53,082 nt of DNA from Pseudomonadota bacterium (GTDB taxonomy: Bacteria; Pseudomonadota; Alphaproteobacteria; SHVP01): NCBI GenBank assembly GCA_022566715.1, contig JADFIH010000005.1:1-53082 (forward strand), written 5' to 3'. The notes under the pieces were generated by a model. That model had not been told where the DNA came from, made no database searches, and was given only the letters and a program-made list of their open reading frames with translations. How positions within the stretch are numbered: position 1 is the first letter of the stretch; each line of letters begins with the position of its first letter. The translations under genes and the position numbers were made by a program. Shown one piece after another: positions 8,865-17,475 of the stretch.

Positions 8865-9608
8865 ATGACGAGCCACGCCGGCACAAGCGAATCAACGACC
8901 GGTCTCCCAACGACCGGTCTAGTTGACTCCCAGGTGCGCTTTGCCGCCGGGCAGATGCAGCGCACGAAGAATCTGTGGCCGCCGTACTTGCCCGTCCTGC
9001 GGTTCGCTCTCCTCAACATGACCGGGTTAGCCCTTCTTGTGGCGGCCTACTTCCAGGGCTGGATCGACACGGTCATTGCCGCGGACAGCACCCGTCTGGT
9101 CTTCGTCATCTTCGGCATGTTTGTCCTTGGGCTCGCGATCGCCGGGCGCCTGGTCTGGCGCATCAGCGACGAGCTCAACCATGTCTCGGAATACAAGTTC
9201 AGCGAGGCGTCATGGGCGGCGTCCTACTTCGCCGAAGTGAAGGGCCGCGGCTCCGGCAGCCGCGCTATTACGGCTTCCGCGCTGCGCATGAAAATGGCGA
9301 ATCGCATCAGCGCCGTCCGCCACCTCGCCAACAGCCTCGTGTTGCTCGGACTGATCGGAACGGTCCTCGGTTTCATTATCGCGCTGTCCGGCATTGATCC
9401 CGAACGCGCGGCCGACGTGAGCTCCATCGCCCCGCTCGTCGGCGATCTTATCGCCGGCATGTCGGTGGCGTTGTTTACCACCCTGGTCGGCGCCGTCCTC
9501 AATATCTGGTTGATGGTGAATTACCGCATCCTGTCCGACAGCGCCGTCAACCTGACGGCCGCCATCGTCGGCACCGGGGAGGCGAATGAACGACCTCGAT
9601 CAATTTGA
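8865..9608 (+). CDS. MotA/TolQ/ExbB-type proton channel subunit
   Basis: A 247-residue inner-membrane protein with four predicted helices at about 45-66, 77-99, 154-176 and 193-219. The third and fourth carry the family signature: LVLLGLIGTVLGFIIAL, with the conserved Gly-Thr-Val-Leu-Gly, and LIAGMSVALFTTLVGAVLN. Such proteins form pentameric proton (or sodium) channels around a dimer of an ExbD/TolR/MotB-type partner and turn ion flow into mechanical work. The start has an excellent ribosome binding site, AAGGAG, eight bases before the ATG. It overlaps the next gene by 23 bases, so the two are made together. It is not a standard tolQ or exbB: no tolR, tolA, tolB, pal or tonB is nearby. Confidence 0.85.
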   Translation: MTSHAGTSESTTGLPTTGLVDSQVRFAAGQMQRTKNLWPPYLPVLRFALLNMTGLALLVAAYFQGWIDTVIAADSTRLVFVIFGMFVLGLAIAGRLVWRISDELNHVSEYKFSEASWAASYFAEVKGRGSGSRAITASALRMKMANRISAVRHLANSLVLLGLIGTVLGFIIALSGIDPERAADVSSIAPLVGDLIAGMSVALFTTLVGAVLNIWLMVNYRILSDSAVNLTAAIVGTGEANERPRSI

Positions 9609-10182
9609 GGACGACGAAGCCAGCACGGTCTTCCGCGACGTCATCATGCTGACCCTGCTCGGGTTCGTCGCCATCGTCGTTCTCCTGCTCCCTCACCTGA
9701 ATCCGCCCTTTGAGTCGGTCGAAGCGGCGACGCCGCCCGGTAATGTGATCGTCGAGATTCTCTGGCCCGACGAGATCGATACCGACGTCGACCTGTGGGT
9801 GGAAGCACCGGGTGACCAGCCCGTGGGCTACTCCAATCTGGGCGGCCTGGTCTTCGACATGCTGCGCGACGACCGCGGGCATTACCGCGACATCTCCGGC
9901 GCCAACTACGAAGTCGCCTATAGCCGCGGCGCACCCAAGGGCGAGTACACGGTTAACGTTCACCTCTATTCGAATGCGGAGCGCGCTCTCCCGGTCCCGG
10001 TCAAGGTCATCGTGAGCGTGCGGGTCGACGACAAGAAGATCCGCCGCATCGCCGCCCGGGATGTCTCGCTCGGTTTCCTCGGCGAGGAAATCACCGTCTT
10101 GCGCTTCTCGTTGGACGACAAGGCGCGCCTTGTCCCGGGAAGCATCCACCAGTTGCCGCGCCCCCTGCGCGCCGCCCGTTAA
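9586..10182 (+). CDS. ExbD-like membrane anchor with periplasmic beta domain
   Basis: A 198-residue protein with a short acidic cytoplasmic start, one membrane helix (about 18-40) and a periplasmic domain. The helix begins FRDVIMLTLLGF, which lines up with the ExbD/TolR motif F-x-D-V and places Asp18 at the proton-carrying position. The outer part (about 52-150) does not look like the ExbD/TolR fold or the OmpA-like domain of MotB. It reads VIVEILWPDEIDTDVDLWVEAP and later GEYTVNVHLYSN, resembling DUF2135/YfaP-like beta-sandwich domains (tryptophan, acidic turn, D-x-D-L-W-V, then G-x-Y-x-V-x-V). GGGGAGG precedes the ATG. The ExbD role is inferred from the TM Asp and the coupled channel gene; the outer-domain assignment is tentative. 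Confidence 0.65.
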   Translation: MNDLDQFEDDEASTVFRDVIMLTLLGFVAIVVLLLPHLNPPFESVEAATPPGNVIVEILWPDEIDTDVDLWVEAPGDQPVGYSNLGGLVFDMLRDDRGHYRDISGANYEVAYSRGAPKGEYTVNVHLYSNAERALPVPVKVIVSVRVDDKKIRRIAARDVSLGFLGEEITVLRFSLDDKARLVPGSIHQLPRPLRAAR

Positions 10183-10198
10183 GGCGGTCTCCCAGGCG

Positions 10199-10672
10199 AT
10201 GGACCAACTTCTCGTCCTGTTCGTCGGTATCGTGGTGTTCGTCACGGCGCTCGCCGGGATCACGATCTGGTCGCCACGGCGAATGTCGGTGAAGGTCAGT
10301 GCGCTGGCCCTGTCGGCGCTCCTCATGGCGAGCAGCTACGGTGGCTTTCTCGAGCTCATGGGACGGCCCAAGCCCGCCTCGCTGGAATGGCTCTCCCAGG
10401 TCGAAGAGGCGACCGTCGTCGCCGTACGCATGCGTGAGGGCGAAGCCATCTACCTTTGGCTGGAACTGGAGACCCCATCGGAACCGCGCTCCTACGTCAT
10501 TCCCTGGAATGCGGAGGAAGCCCGGCAACTGCAAGACGCGATGCGGGAAGCTGAATCGAACGGCGGCGAGGTTCGTATGCGCGAGCCCTTCTCGGACCGG
10601 CCACAAACCGACCAGCCGATGTTTTACGCCCAGCCCCAAGCGATCCCGCCTCCCAAACCAACGGCCGGTTAG
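10199..10672 (+). CDS. Small membrane protein of unknown function, third gene of the channel module
   Basis: A 157-residue protein not recognised as a known family. Two membrane helices (about 3-23 and 31-53) are joined by a short basic loop, WSPRRMSVK. A mixed soluble region follows (residues 58-130, with VVAVRMREGEAIYLWLEL and a possible beta hairpin), then a proline-rich end, QAIPPPKPTAG. It begins 16 bases after the ExbD-like gene and is likely co-transcribed. Position and topology suggest an accessory subunit of the channel complex. That is inference only. Confidence 0.65.
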   Translation: MDQLLVLFVGIVVFVTALAGITIWSPRRMSVKVSALALSALLMASSYGGFLELMGRPKPASLEWLSQVEEATVVAVRMREGEAIYLWLELETPSEPRSYVIPWNAEEARQLQDAMREAESNGGEVRMREPFSDRPQTDQPMFYAQPQAIPPPKPTAG

Positions 10673-10816
10673 TCTCGGTCTGCATCCGTCGGGGCCACGC
10701 CACGCGGGTCCGCGCCAATGGCGGGAGCACCCGCCTGCCTCGTCACCGCGCTGTGATCCCGTGGCGCGCATGGTTCCGGTAGACTGGAACCCCAATTACC
10801 AGTGCGGACTCATAAA

Positions 10817-11449
10817 ATGAAAAAATGGCGCCTTGGTTCGGTCGCGGCACTGCTCCTCGGTGGATTCGTTCTTGGCCCCGGCACGGTGCAGGCGCAGGAG
10901 CCCGTCACACGCGTCCTGCCGAACCAGGGCGGCGCCATGGAAGGCCACACGCCACGCGGCTTCCGCGGCATGGGGACCGGGCTGTTCGTCGGGGACAATT
11001 TGAACCCGGGCTTTCCAAACGGCGATGGCGTACAGATTTTCTTGACCTTCGACCTGCGCGGGCTGCCGGACGGAGAGGTGCGGTCAGCGGTCCTGCGTGC
11101 GGGCAGCCCCCGGATTCAGGGGAACCCCTTCCGCGATCTCGGCGTGTTGCGCGGCGAAGAGATTCGCTATCGCCGTTTCTCGCCGGCGTTGTGGGACAAA
11201 GCACCCAGGGGCGCGGGCTGCATATTCGCCGAGTCTCGCGCCGGCCCATTCGCCTGCGATCTCACCGAGGCCGTCCAACGCTCCCGCGCCGACGGCTATG
11301 CTTACGCGCAATTCCGGCTGCGCCTGGATAAAGCGGGCGACGGCGACGGCCGCCCAGACATGGTGATGTTCTTCAAAAGCAACTCGAACGCGAACGAGCC
11401 CGGCATTTTCGAGCTTACAGTGGAGATAATGCCTGCGGAGGCGAACTAA
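10817..11449 (+). CDS. Exported protein, DNRLRE-like beta domain
   Basis: A 210-residue protein with a clear Sec signal peptide (MKKWRLGSVAALLLGGFVLG, cleavage expected after VQAQ). The rest resembles the DNRLRE/disaggregatase-related beta-sandwich seen in secreted proteins: FLTFDLRGLPDGEVRSAVLR, then CDLTEAVQRSRADGYAYAQFRLRL. It would act in the periplasm or outside the cell. The ATG at 10817 is preferred to a GTG at 10802 because it starts the signal peptide directly. It lies 144 bases after the small membrane protein gene, so it may have its own promoter. Its partner and ligand are unknown. Confidence 0.6.
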   Translation: MKKWRLGSVAALLLGGFVLGPGTVQAQEPVTRVLPNQGGAMEGHTPRGFRGMGTGLFVGDNLNPGFPNGDGVQIFLTFDLRGLPDGEVRSAVLRAGSPRIQGNPFRDLGVLRGEEIRYRRFSPALWDKAPRGAGCIFAESRAGPFACDLTEAVQRSRADGYAYAQFRLRLDKAGDGDGRPDMVMFFKSNSNANEPGIFELTVEIMPAEAN

Positions 11450-11461
11450 AACCCGCGCTCC

Positions 11462-12583
11462 CTACTCCCGCAAATGCGCCAGTGCCTGCGCCGGCACGAA
11501 CTTGAGACCGCCGGATTCGCCGGGCGGCAGCCAATAGAGGCGCAGCGTCGCGGTGTTTTGTTTCTCGAAATAAGTCATTTCGAAGGAGTACCAGCCGGGC
11601 TCCACGATCTCGACCGGCACCAGCGGGGAGAAGCGGTCGGCATGCACCCCGGGATCGGACACGATCAGCTTGCCACCGATCGACAACTCCACGCCGTCAT
11701 TGGACTCGAGCGCAAGGGTGTAGACGCCGGCCTGGGCAAAGTTGATGACGCCCCTGATTTCCGCACCCACGGCGTCGGCACTGCCGCTGGTCAGAACGTC
11801 CGCCGAACCGCTCTTGTAGTCGAGGACGTTGATCGGCGCCCCTTTGACGCCGGGATTGTTGAGCGCAAAGGCCGAGACCTCATCGATGAGGTTGAAAATG
11901 CGCCGGTAATAGGTGACGCCGAGTCCCGGCTCCAGGTCACTGGACGAGGGCTGAACGGCAAGCGGCGCAAGCCCGGTCACCGTATCGCCGGGTTGCTCGG
12001 CGGAAACGGACGCCGTCACGATGTCGAGCGGCGCAAAGCGGTCGTGCAGGAATACGAAGTCGTCGCCCGGCGCGAACTGGTGACAGGCGATACAGCCGTC
12101 TTCGGGGTTGCGCGAAATCCGTCCCGCGAGCGCAACACCCGCCGGGTTGCTCTGAAGGCTGCCGTCGGCCGAGTATTTCGCCCAGAACCAATTCTGAGCT
12201 TGGGCATCGTACCCCTCTTCGCGCCGGAACATGACGGTGATGGCGCCCAGGAACAGGTTGGGGTTGGTTGCCACCGATTCGATCGAAATGTTCTCGCCGC
12301 CGTAGTTTTTCTTGACGATCACCGTGTCCTCGCGGCCGTCGACTTCGAGTTCCGTGTCGAGGGTTATCAGGATCACGCCGTGGGGCTCGGAGCCCTCATA
12401 GGGTTGGGCGATGATGGCGCGGGACCCCACGAGCCGGAGGTCCTTCAACGACTCCCACAGGCGTTCGGCAAAGGCGACGTCGTCGGGCAGGCCGAAAGAC
12501 CGTGCTTCTTGAGCAATGGCGGTGACGGGGATCATTGTTATGATCGCGGCCGCGAGTGCGGCGGCAATGCTCTTATTCGGCAT
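11462..12583 (-). CDS. Exported cytochrome P460-like / PA14 fusion
   Basis: A 373-residue protein with a signal peptide (cleavage expected after AIAQ). Residues about 30-185 match the cytochrome P460 family: RLWESLKD, EPHGVILITL, VIVKKNY, WFWAKYSADG, then the c-heme site CIACH at 164-168 followed by DDFVFLHDRF. Residues about 220-370 look like a PA14 beta domain (ALESNDGVELSIGGKLI, WYSFEMTYFEK, LRLYWLPPG), a carbohydrate- or surface-binding module. P460 proteins oxidise hydroxylamine or bind NO; that activity is not shown here. Heme attachment would use the Ccm system at 34-42 kb. GGAG lies six bases before the chosen ATG; another ATG is adjacent at 12586. Confidence 0.75.
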   Translation of the reverse strand: MPNKSIAAALAAAIITMIPVTAIAQEARSFGLPDDVAFAERLWESLKDLRLVGSRAIIAQPYEGSEPHGVILITLDTELEVDGREDTVIVKKNYGGENISIESVATNPNLFLGAITVMFRREEGYDAQAQNWFWAKYSADGSLQSNPAGVALAGRISRNPEDGCIACHQFAPGDDFVFLHDRFAPLDIVTASVSAEQPGDTVTGLAPLAVQPSSSDLEPGLGVTYYRRIFNLIDEVSAFALNNPGVKGAPINVLDYKSGSADVLTSGSADAVGAEIRGVINFAQAGVYTLALESNDGVELSIGGKLIVSDPGVHADRFSPLVPVEIVEPGWYSFEMTYFEKQNTATLRLYWLPPGESGGLKFVPAQALAHLRE

Positions 12584-12709
12584 CATGGACTCCAGAATTG
12601 ACATGGCTTTCCTATTAACGTGGGCGTCCTATCTACATGGCGACGGCGCCTGGCGCATGCGCGGCCTTCACATGAACGTGACGGTTAACGTTTTCCGGCG
12701 CGCGTGCTG

Positions 12710-13609
12710 ATGGCCGGTCCAATGGTGGGGCCCGTGCTTCTGGCCAGCGTCCTGGTCGCGGACCTTGCCGCCGCCATCGCCGCCTATGACGAGGTTCTCA
12801 CATATCGGCCCGTCGATGCAGGAAAGGTCGACGGCGATTTGGCGCGCTCGTGGGGCGCGCCCGGGGTCTCGTCCAATCCTTTCGCCGTGCTCGCGCCGGA
12901 GAGCGGAGCGCCCGGCTGGATTCGCTTCGTCGAGGGGGAGGTTCCGCCGGATCACAGGCCGCTCGCCAGCACCGGTTGGGCCGCCATCGAGATTTTGGTC
13001 GAGGATCCCGACGCGCTCGCCGCGCGCCTGGCGGACTCGCCCTTCGACATCATCGGCCCGCCCGCGCCCCTGCGCAGCTTTCCCGAGATCAAGGCCATGC
13101 AGGCCATCGGGCCCGCCGGAGAGGTGCTCTACCTGACCAACGTGCCTTCGGGCGGCGGCGAACAGGATCTGCCCACGGTGCAAAGCGCCGTCGACCGGGT
13201 GTTCATCGTGGTGCTGGGCGTCCCCGATTTCGATCACGCCCTGGCGGACTTCGAGACCGGATTCTCTCTCCCGGCGCGGCCGGCCCGCGAGCGCGGCATC
13301 TATTTCATCGGCCCGGGCTACGGTCTGGCCGTCACCGACCCCTTGCGCATGACGACGATTCAGCTTGCCGGAAAAAGTCTTATTCAAGTCGACGAGTACC
13401 CCGCCGATGCTCCGCCGCGGGCCCGCGCCAACGGGGGATTGCCCGCGGGCTTCGCCATGACCTCCTTCGCCGTCCCGTCGCTCGCGCCCTATCTGGACGC
13501 CGCCTTGGCGCCGCCCGTGCGCCCATCGGCGGCGCCCTACGAGGGCCGCGCCGCGATTACCCTACACGGCCCCGGCGGCGCGCTGATCGAACTGATCGAA
13601 ACGGGTTAG
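12710..13609 (+). CDS. VOC (glyoxalase-like) family protein
   Basis: A 299-residue soluble protein of two repeated glyoxalase/bleomycin-resistance-like halves. The first half has VADLAAAIAAYDEVL, then WAAIEILVEDPDALAARLADSPFDIIGPP. The second has VFIVVLGVPDFDHALADFETGF and closes with a typical GGALIELIETG strand. VOC proteins are metal-dependent isomerases, dioxygenases or binding proteins; the substrate cannot be told. Possible starts are GTG 12704, ATG 12710 and ATG 12722; 12710 is a compromise. It diverges from the P460-PA14 gene across about 126 bases. Confidence 0.7.
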   Translation: MAGPMVGPVLLASVLVADLAAAIAAYDEVLTYRPVDAGKVDGDLARSWGAPGVSSNPFAVLAPESGAPGWIRFVEGEVPPDHRPLASTGWAAIEILVEDPDALAARLADSPFDIIGPPAPLRSFPEIKAMQAIGPAGEVLYLTNVPSGGGEQDLPTVQSAVDRVFIVVLGVPDFDHALADFETGFSLPARPARERGIYFIGPGYGLAVTDPLRMTTIQLAGKSLIQVDEYPADAPPRARANGGLPAGFAMTSFAVPSLAPYLDAALAPPVRPSAAPYEGRAAITLHGPGGALIELIETG

Positions 13610-13745
13610 CACTCGTTCGTCGCTTAAAGGATCACCCCCGCCCTTCGCCATAAGGAGGGAGGGCGGGTAGGCAACGAAAAATGGCGTCGGCCGTTTCAGT
13701 GCGTTAGTTTGCGCATCCCCGAGTCCCCCAACCCCGCGAACCGGC

Positions 13746-14633
13746 ATGAGTATTCCCCTGTTGAGTGGCTTCGCCCCCTTGGCGCCGCGGTACGACGCGG
13801 TGATCCTCGATCTCTGGGGCGTGGTCCACAATGGCCGGGAGATATTTCCCGCGGCGGCGGACTGCATGGCGCACATGCGCGGCGCCGGGCTCAAGTTGGC
13901 GCTGCTCTCGAACGCGCCGCGCCGATCGAGCCGGATCGCCGAACAGTTGCGCGACTTCGGTGTGGAGCGGAGTAGCTACGATGTCATCGTCACGTCGGGG
14001 GACCTGACGTACGAGGCGCTTGCCGCCGAAGCCACGAGCGCCACGTTCCGTTTTGGCCGCACCTATTACCACCTTGGACCGGCGCGCGACGACGGTCTTC
14101 TCGACGGCCTTCCTTACCGCGAACTCCCCGCCATGGAAGACGCGGATTTCATCCTGAACACCGGGCTATTCGACGACACGTCGGAGACCACCGCCGATTA
14201 CGCCGGCCGGTTGCGGGACGCGGCGGCGCGGGGCCAGCCCATGGTCTGCGTCAATCCCGATCTGAGCGTCATGCGGCGCGAGGTCGAGCTTCCGTGCGCG
14301 GGCGCTCTTGCCCAGGCCTACGAGGAGGCCGGCGGCGAAACGGCTTATTTTGGCAAGCCCCACCAAGTCGCCTACGACGCGTGCTTCGAGCGCCTCGGCG
14401 TGGCCGACACAAGCCGGGTCATCGTCTTTGGGGACAGCTTGCACACCGACATCGCGGGGGCCACGCGGGCCGGCCTCGACGCCATTTTCGTGGCCAGCGG
14501 CATTCACGCCGCCGAACTCGGGGCCGCGCCCGGCGAAACCCCGGACGCCGCGCGCATCGACCGCTTTTTCGCCCAGCGCCTCGAAAGCCCGGACCACCGG
14601 GTCGTGGGCGTCATGGGCGGGCTCAGCTGGTAG
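13746..14633 (+). CDS. HAD-IIA family phosphatase (TIGR01459-like)
   Basis: A 295-residue haloacid dehalogenase-superfamily hydrolase, class IIA (NagD-like). Motif I reads DLWGV (residues 22-26). The nucleophile Asp is kept but the usual second Asp is Trp, which is typical of the TIGR01459 subgroup with its DxWGV signature. Motif II is LLSNAPRRS, and FGDSLHTDIAGA supplies the metal-binding end. Substrates of this subgroup are not established. No partner gene is adjacent; the succinate dehydrogenase operon converges from the right. Confidence 0.85.
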   Translation: MSIPLLSGFAPLAPRYDAVILDLWGVVHNGREIFPAAADCMAHMRGAGLKLALLSNAPRRSSRIAEQLRDFGVERSSYDVIVTSGDLTYEALAAEATSATFRFGRTYYHLGPARDDGLLDGLPYRELPAMEDADFILNTGLFDDTSETTADYAGRLRDAAARGQPMVCVNPDLSVMRREVELPCAGALAQAYEEAGGETAYFGKPHQVAYDACFERLGVADTSRVIVFGDSLHTDIAGATRAGLDAIFVASGIHAAELGAAPGETPDAARIDRFFAQRLESPDHRVVGVMGGLSW

Positions 14634-14656
14634 GACGCGCCAGGTTTAGCTTTTTT

Positions 14657-14698
14657 CGCTCACGGCTGCGGGTCCGCGCCTGCGCGGGCGCGCCGGAT
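14657..14698. repeat. Dispersed repeat, copy 1 (42 nt)
   Basis: Starts CGCTCACGGCTGCGG and ends GCGCGGGCGCGCCGGAT. It matches 39444-39492 in the same orientation, except that seven bases (ACCTACG) present in the other copy are missing here. It lies between the convergent HAD and sdhB genes. Confidence 0.75.
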
Positions 14699-14712
14699 GA
14701 ACTGGAAACGCT

Positions 14713-15489
14713 TTAACGCCGCTCCACCATCAATTTCTTTGTTTCGGCGATGGCCTTGGCGGGGTTCAGGCCCTTGGGGCAGGTCTGGGTGCAGTTGAGG
14801 ATCGTGTGGCAGCGGTAAAGCCGGAAGGGATCCTCCAGATCGTCGAGGCGCTCGCCCGTGTGGTCGTCGCGGCTGTCCGCGATGAAACGATAGGCCTGTA
14901 GCAAGACGGCCGGTCCCAGATAGCGGTCCTCGTTCCACCAATAGCTCGGGCAGGCGGTCGTACAGCAGGCGCACAACACACATTCCCACAGGCCGTCGAG
15001 CTTAGCGCGGTCCTCGCGCGATTGAAGCCGTTCGCGCGACGGCTCGGGTGTGCTGGTCTTTATCCACGGTTCGACCGACGCATACTGCGCATAAAAGTTC
15101 GTCATGTCCGGCACCAGGTCCTTGATGACGGACATGTGGGGCAGCGGATAAACCTTCACGTCCCCCTTCACCTCGTCCATCGTCCTTGTGCAGGCCAGGG
15201 TGTTGGTGCCGTCGATGTTCATGGCGCAACTGCCGCACACGCCCTCGCGGCAGGAGCGGCGGAAGGTCAGCGAGGGGTCGAGTTCGTCTTTGATCTTGAT
15301 CAAGGCGTCGAGGATCATCGGCCCACAGGTGTCGAGGTCGACCTCGAAGGTATCGACGGTGGGGTTCTTTCCGTCCTCGGGATTCCAGCGGTAGACATGG
15401 AACTTGCGGATGCGCTTTGCGCCCTCGGGCGCCTTGAAGGTCCGCCCCTTGCCGATCTTGGAATTGCGCGGCAGCGTAAACTCAACCAT
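14713..15489 (-). CDS. sdhB: Succinate dehydrogenase iron-sulfur subunit
   Basis: A 258-residue electron-transfer subunit of complex II, passing electrons from the flavin of SdhA to ubiquinone. All three cluster motifs are present: [21 protein letters not shown] for [2Fe-2S], [16 protein letters not shown] for [4Fe-4S], and [17 protein letters not shown] for the [3Fe-4S] region. The ATG at 15489 (MVEFTLP) is the family-typical start. The gene is last in sdhCDAB and unusually lies 186 bases after sdhA, in a gap that contains a strong hairpin. Confidence 0.97.
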   Translation of the reverse strand: MVEFTLPRNSKIGKGRTFKAPEGAKRIRKFHVYRWNPEDGKNPTVDTFEVDLDTCGPMILDALIKIKDELDPSLTFRRSCREGVCGSCAMNIDGTNTLACTRTMDEVKGDVKVYPLPHMSVIKDLVPDMTNFYAQYASVEPWIKTSTPEPSRERLQSREDRAKLDGLWECVLCACCTTACPSYWWNEDRYLGPAVLLQAYRFIADSRDDHTGERLDDLEDPFRLYRCHTILNCTQTCPKGLNPAKAIAETKKLMVERR

Positions 15490-15561
15490 GTCCGTTCCCT
15501 TGCGGCCTCGGGGCGGCAATCCTTTGCATCAAAGCGTATGGGGGGCTTACCCCCTCCCCGG

Positions 15562-15584
15562 CCCTCCCCCATCGAGGGGGAGGG
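15562..15584. repeat. Hairpin in the sdhA-sdhB gap
   Basis: CCCTCCCCC (15562-15570), loop ATCGA, GGGGGAGGG (15576-15584): a perfect nine-pair inverted repeat inside the 186-base gap between two operon genes. Similar C/G-rich intergenic hairpins are common in GC-rich alphaproteobacteria. It has no T-run. It may stabilise or partly terminate the sdhCDA message. Confidence 0.6.
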
Positions 15585-15675
15585 GGATTCGCACTGCGCC
15601 TTCCTTCCAATTCGCACCCGCCTTGTGGCGAAGGGATAGGAAGGGGGATACGTTTCGGCTTTCCGTACTTTGGCA

Positions 15676-17465
15676 TTAGTAAACGCGCGCCTTCGGTTCA
15701 ATGTAGGCGATGTCATTCGTCAGGGTATAGGTGTGGACGGGCCGGGAGCCGATCTTCACCCTGCCGGCGTCTTCCCAGATGAGCGAATGTTTCATCCAGT
15801 TCTCGTCGTCACGGTCGGGGAAATCCTCGCGCGCATGCCCGCCGCGGCTCTCCTCGCGCGCGTTGGCGCCGTGTATCGTGACAATGGCCTGCGACAGCAG
15901 GTTCTCGAGCTCCAGCGTTTCGACGAGGTCGGTATTCCAAATCAGGGAATGATCGCCGAGCGAGAGATCGTCCATCGATTTACGAACCTCCTCGATGCGC
16001 TTTATGCCTTCCGCCAGGGTCTCGCCCGTGCGGAACACCGCGCAATAGTCCTGCATCGTGCGCTGCATGTTCAGGCGTATCTCGGACGTCGACGTGCCGC
16101 CCTTGGCATGGCGCATCCTGTCGAACCGGCCGAGGGTCGCCTCGGCAACGGACTTGGGTAGATCCCGGTGAGGGGCCCCGGGGGTGAGGATTTCGGCCGA
16201 GCGCAGCGCGGCGGCGCGTCCGAACACTACGATATCGAGCAGGGAATTCGATCCCAACCGGTTGGCGCCGTGCACGGAAACGCTTGCGCCCTCGCCCAGC
16301 GCCATCAAGCCCGGCACCGTCGCGTCGGGGTTGTCGGCGGTCGGGCGAATGGCCTCGCCGTGGTAGTTCGACGGGATGCCGCCCATGTTGTAATGCACCG
16401 TGGGCAACACCGGGATCGGTTCCTTCGTCACATCGACTCCGGCGAAAATTCTGGCGCTTTCGGCGATGCCGGGCAGGCGCTCCTCGATAATCGCGGGGTC
16501 GATGTGGTCGACATGAAGGTGCACGTATTCGCCTTTTTCGCCGCAGCCCCGGCCCTCGCGCATCTCCAACGTGATGGCGCGGCTGACCACGTCGCGCGAG
16601 GCCAGATCCTTGGCGTGGGGGGCATAGCGCTCCATGAAGCGCTCGCCTTCGGAATTGAGCAGGAAGCCGCCTTCGCCCCGCACGCCTTCGGTGATCAGAA
16701 CGCCCGCGCCGTAGACGCCCGTGGGGTGGAATTGAACGAATTCCATGTCCTGCAACGGCAACCCGGCGCGCAGCGCCATCCCGTTGCCGTCCCCGGTGCA
16801 GGTGTGCGCGCCCGTGCACGAGAAGTACGTCCGGCCGTAGCCCCCGTCGCCAGCACGATCATGTGCCCGCGGAACAGGTGGATCGAGCCGTCGTCGAGGC
16901 ACCAGGCGATGACCCCGACGCAGGCGCCGTCATCGTCCATGACGATGTCGAGCGCGAAGTACTCGATAAAGAACTCGGCCTTCCGGCGAAGGCTTTGCTG
17001 ATACAGGGTGTGGAGGATGGCGTGGCCGGTCCGGTCCGCGGCGGCGGCGGTGCGCTGCGCCGTTCCCTCGCCGTAATTCGTGGTCATGCCGCCGAACGCG
17101 CGCTGATAGATCTTGCCGTCGTCCGTGCGCGAGAAGGGCACGCCGAAGTGTTCCAACTCGATCACGGCCTGGCGCGCCTCGCGGCACATGTACTCGATGG
17201 CGTCCTGATCGCCGAGCCAGTCCGATCCCTTGACGGTGTCGTACATGTGCCAGCGCCAATCGTCCTCGCCCATGTTGCCAAGCGCCGCCGAAATGCCGCC
17301 CTGCGCCGCGACGGTGTGGCTGCGCGTGGGGAAGACCTTGGTCAGGCAGGCGGTACGCAACCCGGCTTCGGCCATGCCGAGGGTCGCGCGCAGACCGGCG
17401 CCGCCGGCGCCGACAACGACAACGTCGTACTCATGGACGGTGATGGGATAGGCGGGACCAGTCAT
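15676..17465 (-). CDS. sdhA: Succinate dehydrogenase flavoprotein subunit, frame broken by one-base deletion
   Basis: Catalytic subunit of complex II, oxidising succinate to fumarate with covalently bound FAD. The FAD-binding start ([15 protein letters not shown]), the flavin-linked His ([10 protein letters not shown]), [21 protein letters not shown] and [21 protein letters not shown] are all present. They lie in two reading frames. The first runs from the ATG at 17465 through HMIVLATG; the second resumes with [15 protein letters not shown]. The break falls at a run of five C (plus strand 16841-16845) where six would restore the frame and give a normal 596-residue protein. Sequence error is the likeliest cause, since the gene is single and essential to respiration. 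It starts 10 bases after sdhD. Confidence 0.93.
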
Positions 17466-17475
17466 CGGAATTACA

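Noticed and set aside
8865-10182. Zorya-type anti-phage ZorA/ZorB pair
   Set aside because: The channel protein lacks the long ZorA tail, the anchor lacks an OmpA-like peptidoglycan domain, and no helicase or nuclease partner follows.
16830-16860. Programmed ribosomal frameshift in sdhA
   Set aside because: No slippery heptamer with a downstream structure is evident, SdhA is not known to use frameshifting, and a one-base homopolymer error explains it more simply.
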